NCBI GenBank assembly: GCA_934675225.1 | Contig: CAKUQA010000058.1 | Span: forward strand, 1 to 7,273 | Length of the DNA stretch: 7,273 nt | Source: an uncultured Candidatus Melainabacteria bacterium | Lineage (GTDB): Bacteria > Cyanobacteriota > Vampirovibrionia > Gastranaerophilales > Gastranaerophilaceae | Reading direction: 5' to 3' | Shown here: positions 6,184-7,273 of the stretch, piece by piece | Layout: every line of letters begins with the position of its first letter | Numbering within the stretch: position 1 is the first letter of the stretch | Program-made: the position numbers and the translations under genes | Notes under the pieces: model-generated | What the model saw: the letters and a program-made list of their open reading frames with translations, nothing else | What the model was told of the DNA's origin: nothing | The model's database searches: none

Positions 6184-6996
6184 ATGAAACTAATGGAAGG
6201 TAAAAAAGGTGTAATTTTCGGAGTTTCTAATACTCACGGGATTGCTTACGCTATTGCAAAACAACTTCACGATGCAGGTGCAGATATCGCATTTACTTAT
6301 GCCGGTGAAGCTATGGAAAAACGTGTTAGACCTATTGCAGAAGATATGGGCGCTAAAATTATTATGAGCTGTGATGTAACTAAAGATGATGAAGTTGCAG
6401 CAGTATTTAAAGAATGTGAAAGAGTATACGGCAAATTAGACTTTGTTGTTCACGCTGTTGCTTTTGCTGCTAAAGAAGATTTGCAAGGCAGATTTATTGA
6501 TACATCTCGTGCAGGTTGGGATTTAGCTCTAGGTGTTAGTGCTTACTCTTTAGTTTCTTTATGTCACCATGCTGAACCTATTATGAACGAAGGTGGTTCA
6601 ATTTTCGCTTTAACATATTTGGGATCTGAATATGTTGTTGCAAATTACAATGTAATGGGTGTTGCTAAAGCAGCTCTTGAATCTTCAATGAGATATTTAG
6701 CAGCTGATTTAGGTAAAAAAGGTGTTAGAGTTAACTGTATTTCTGCAGGTGCTGTTAAAACTCTTGCTGCTAAAGGTATTTCAGGGTTTGATAAAATGCT
6801 TAAAGCTGCAATTGCAAAAGCTCCTCTTGGCAGAAACGTTGCATTGGAAGATGTTGGTAAAGCTGGTTTGTACTTGGCTTCTGATTTGTCAACAGGTACA
6901 ACTGGTCAAATCTTATATGTAGATTGCGGATGCCATGCAGTTTATGCATCTCTTGATGAAATGGATATTATTGCTAATGCAGCTCAAAAAGCATAA
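6184..6996 (+). CDS. fabI: Enoyl-[acyl-carrier-protein] reductase (NADH), FabI
   Basis: FabI reduces trans-2-enoyl-ACP to acyl-ACP in the last step of each fatty-acid elongation cycle, in the cytoplasm, using NAD(P)H. The 270-residue protein aligns end to end with the family (E. coli 262). GVSNTHGIAYAIA (13-25) is the nucleotide-binding loop, CDV (63-65) follows the second strand pair, and HAVAFA (90-95) corresponds to HSIGFA of E. coli. The catalytic set is present: TYLG with Y145, NYNVMGVAKA with Y155 and K162 (Tyr-x6-Lys), then ISAGAVKTLAAKGI (186-199) covering the substrate loop. Two positions differ from the usual: G19 where most FabI have Ser, and A190 where the SAGP proline normally sits. 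The start is the first ATG, behind GAGGGAG (6168-6174) at a 9-base spacing, and matches the E. coli start in alignment; the ATG at codon 4 is less likely. The gene appears monocistronic. Other SDR-type enoyl reductases or oxidoreductases are unlikely given the FabI-specific motifs. Confidence 0.97.
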   Translation: MKLMEGKKGVIFGVSNTHGIAYAIAKQLHDAGADIAFTYAGEAMEKRVRPIAEDMGAKIIMSCDVTKDDEVAAVFKECERVYGKLDFVVHAVAFAAKEDLQGRFIDTSRAGWDLALGVSAYSLVSLCHHAEPIMNEGGSIFALTYLGSEYVVANYNVMGVAKAALESSMRYLAADLGKKGVRVNCISAGAVKTLAAKGISGFDKMLKAAIAKAPLGRNVALEDVGKAGLYLASDLSTGTTGQILYVDCGCHAVYASLDEMDIIANAAQKA

Positions 6997-7029
6997 GTAA
7001 TGAATTTTTCATAAAAAATAATAAAAATT

Positions 7030-7068
7030 AAAACCGGAATACACAATTTAATTGTATTCCGGTTTTTT
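7030..7068 (+). terminator. Intrinsic terminator of fabI
   Basis: AAAACCGGAATACA (7030-7043) pairs perfectly with TGTATTCCGGTTTT (7053-7066), a 14-bp stem around a CCGG core with a 9-base loop, and the T-run extends to 7068. It starts 34 bases after the fabI stop codon. No other gene lies between, so fabI transcription should end here. Confidence 0.9.
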
Positions 7069-7080
7069 GATATTAATAAG

Positions 7081-7273
7081 TCGGCTTCTTTGCTACTGCT
7101 CACAATGACTGTAACTATAATGTTCTCGCCCCTTGAGGGAGAGCGGATTTGCGGACGGACGGAGTGCAACGAGTCCGGATAGCGAGCAGATGGAGCAAAC
7201 TGTAACTGTGTTACATTTGCGGAACTCTGTGAGCGTGGAGCAAATCCAAGACAGAAGAAATTTCTTAGCGAAT
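7081..7273. repeat. GC-rich non-coding segment resembling interspersed repeat DNA
   Basis: Base composition changes sharply after the fabI terminator: 37 of 60 bases at 7121-7180 are G or C, in a window that is otherwise strongly AT-rich. The segment has an imperfect hairpin CTCGCCCC-TTGA-GGGAGAG (7125-7143). It also has an 8-bp inverted pair GGATTTGC (7145-7152) and GCAAATCC (7240-7247), a CGGAC/GTCCG pair (7152-7156 and 7173-7177), a TGTAAC-TGT-GTTACA hairpin (7201-7215) and the direct repeat ACTGTAACT (7108-7116, 7199-7207). No coding frame is credible. CTC-CCC-TTGA-GGG-GAG hairpins are common in dispersed intergenic repeats of many bacteria, so I read this as part of such an element that runs past the window edge. 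Confidence 0.45.

Noticed and set aside
6722..6922. Second plus-strand open frame inside fabI (Leu-rich, 66 codons)
   Set aside because: It is an out-of-frame reading of fabI, whose own frame carries the full FabI motif set.
6984..7169. Minus-strand open frame of 61 codons at the end of fabI
   Set aside because: It runs through the fabI terminator and the GC-rich repeat block and overlaps the fabI end. It has no recognisable protein features.

Overview
The window reads as a piece of chromosome from an AT-rich, Gram-negative-type bacterium. The leukotoxin LktA-family (FxxPxG) filamentous adhesin, its PilZ tail, a FabI of cyanobacterial/Firmicute/epsilonproteobacterial style and the low GC together suggest a gut Gastranaerophilales (Melainabacteria/Vampirovibrionia) genome. 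This lineage call is inference from protein style and base composition. There is no rRNA or other phylogenetic marker in the window.

Layout, left to right: (1) the C-terminal end of a hydrophobic membrane protein (2-241, +), cut by the window edge. (2) A 205-bp AT-rich gap holding a perfect 14-bp palindrome. (3) A 1202-residue exported adhesin (447-4055, +) made of a signal peptide, a TPS/haemagglutinin-like secretion domain with an FxxPxG motif, degenerate Asn/Gly-rich beta-helix repeats, a 215-residue strictly alternating Asp-X tract, a short Pro-rich hinge and a C-terminal PilZ-like domain with intact RxxxR and DxSxxG motifs. (4) A symmetric terminator (4077-4116) shared with the convergent next gene. 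(5) A 585-residue, cysteine-free coiled-coil protein with a Gly/Ala-rich hydrophobic core (4122-5879, -), of unknown function. (6) A 304-bp gap between divergent genes, holding a small inverted repeat, a 134-bp element built of 7-bp repeats in opposed orientation, and a -10 box. (7) fabI, enoyl-ACP reductase (6184-6996, +), with its own terminator. (8) A GC-rich non-coding end (7081-7273) that looks like interspersed repeat DNA.

The genes do not form one operon. fabI is a housekeeping gene of fatty-acid synthesis that appears to be transcribed alone. The adhesin and the coiled-coil protein converge on one terminator and may both be surface or secreted proteins, but nothing in the sequence ties them to one pathway. 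The most notable point is the adhesin: a domain family that normally binds cyclic-di-GMP in the cytoplasm sits at the C-terminus of a protein that should leave the cytoplasm, behind an extremely acidic linker.
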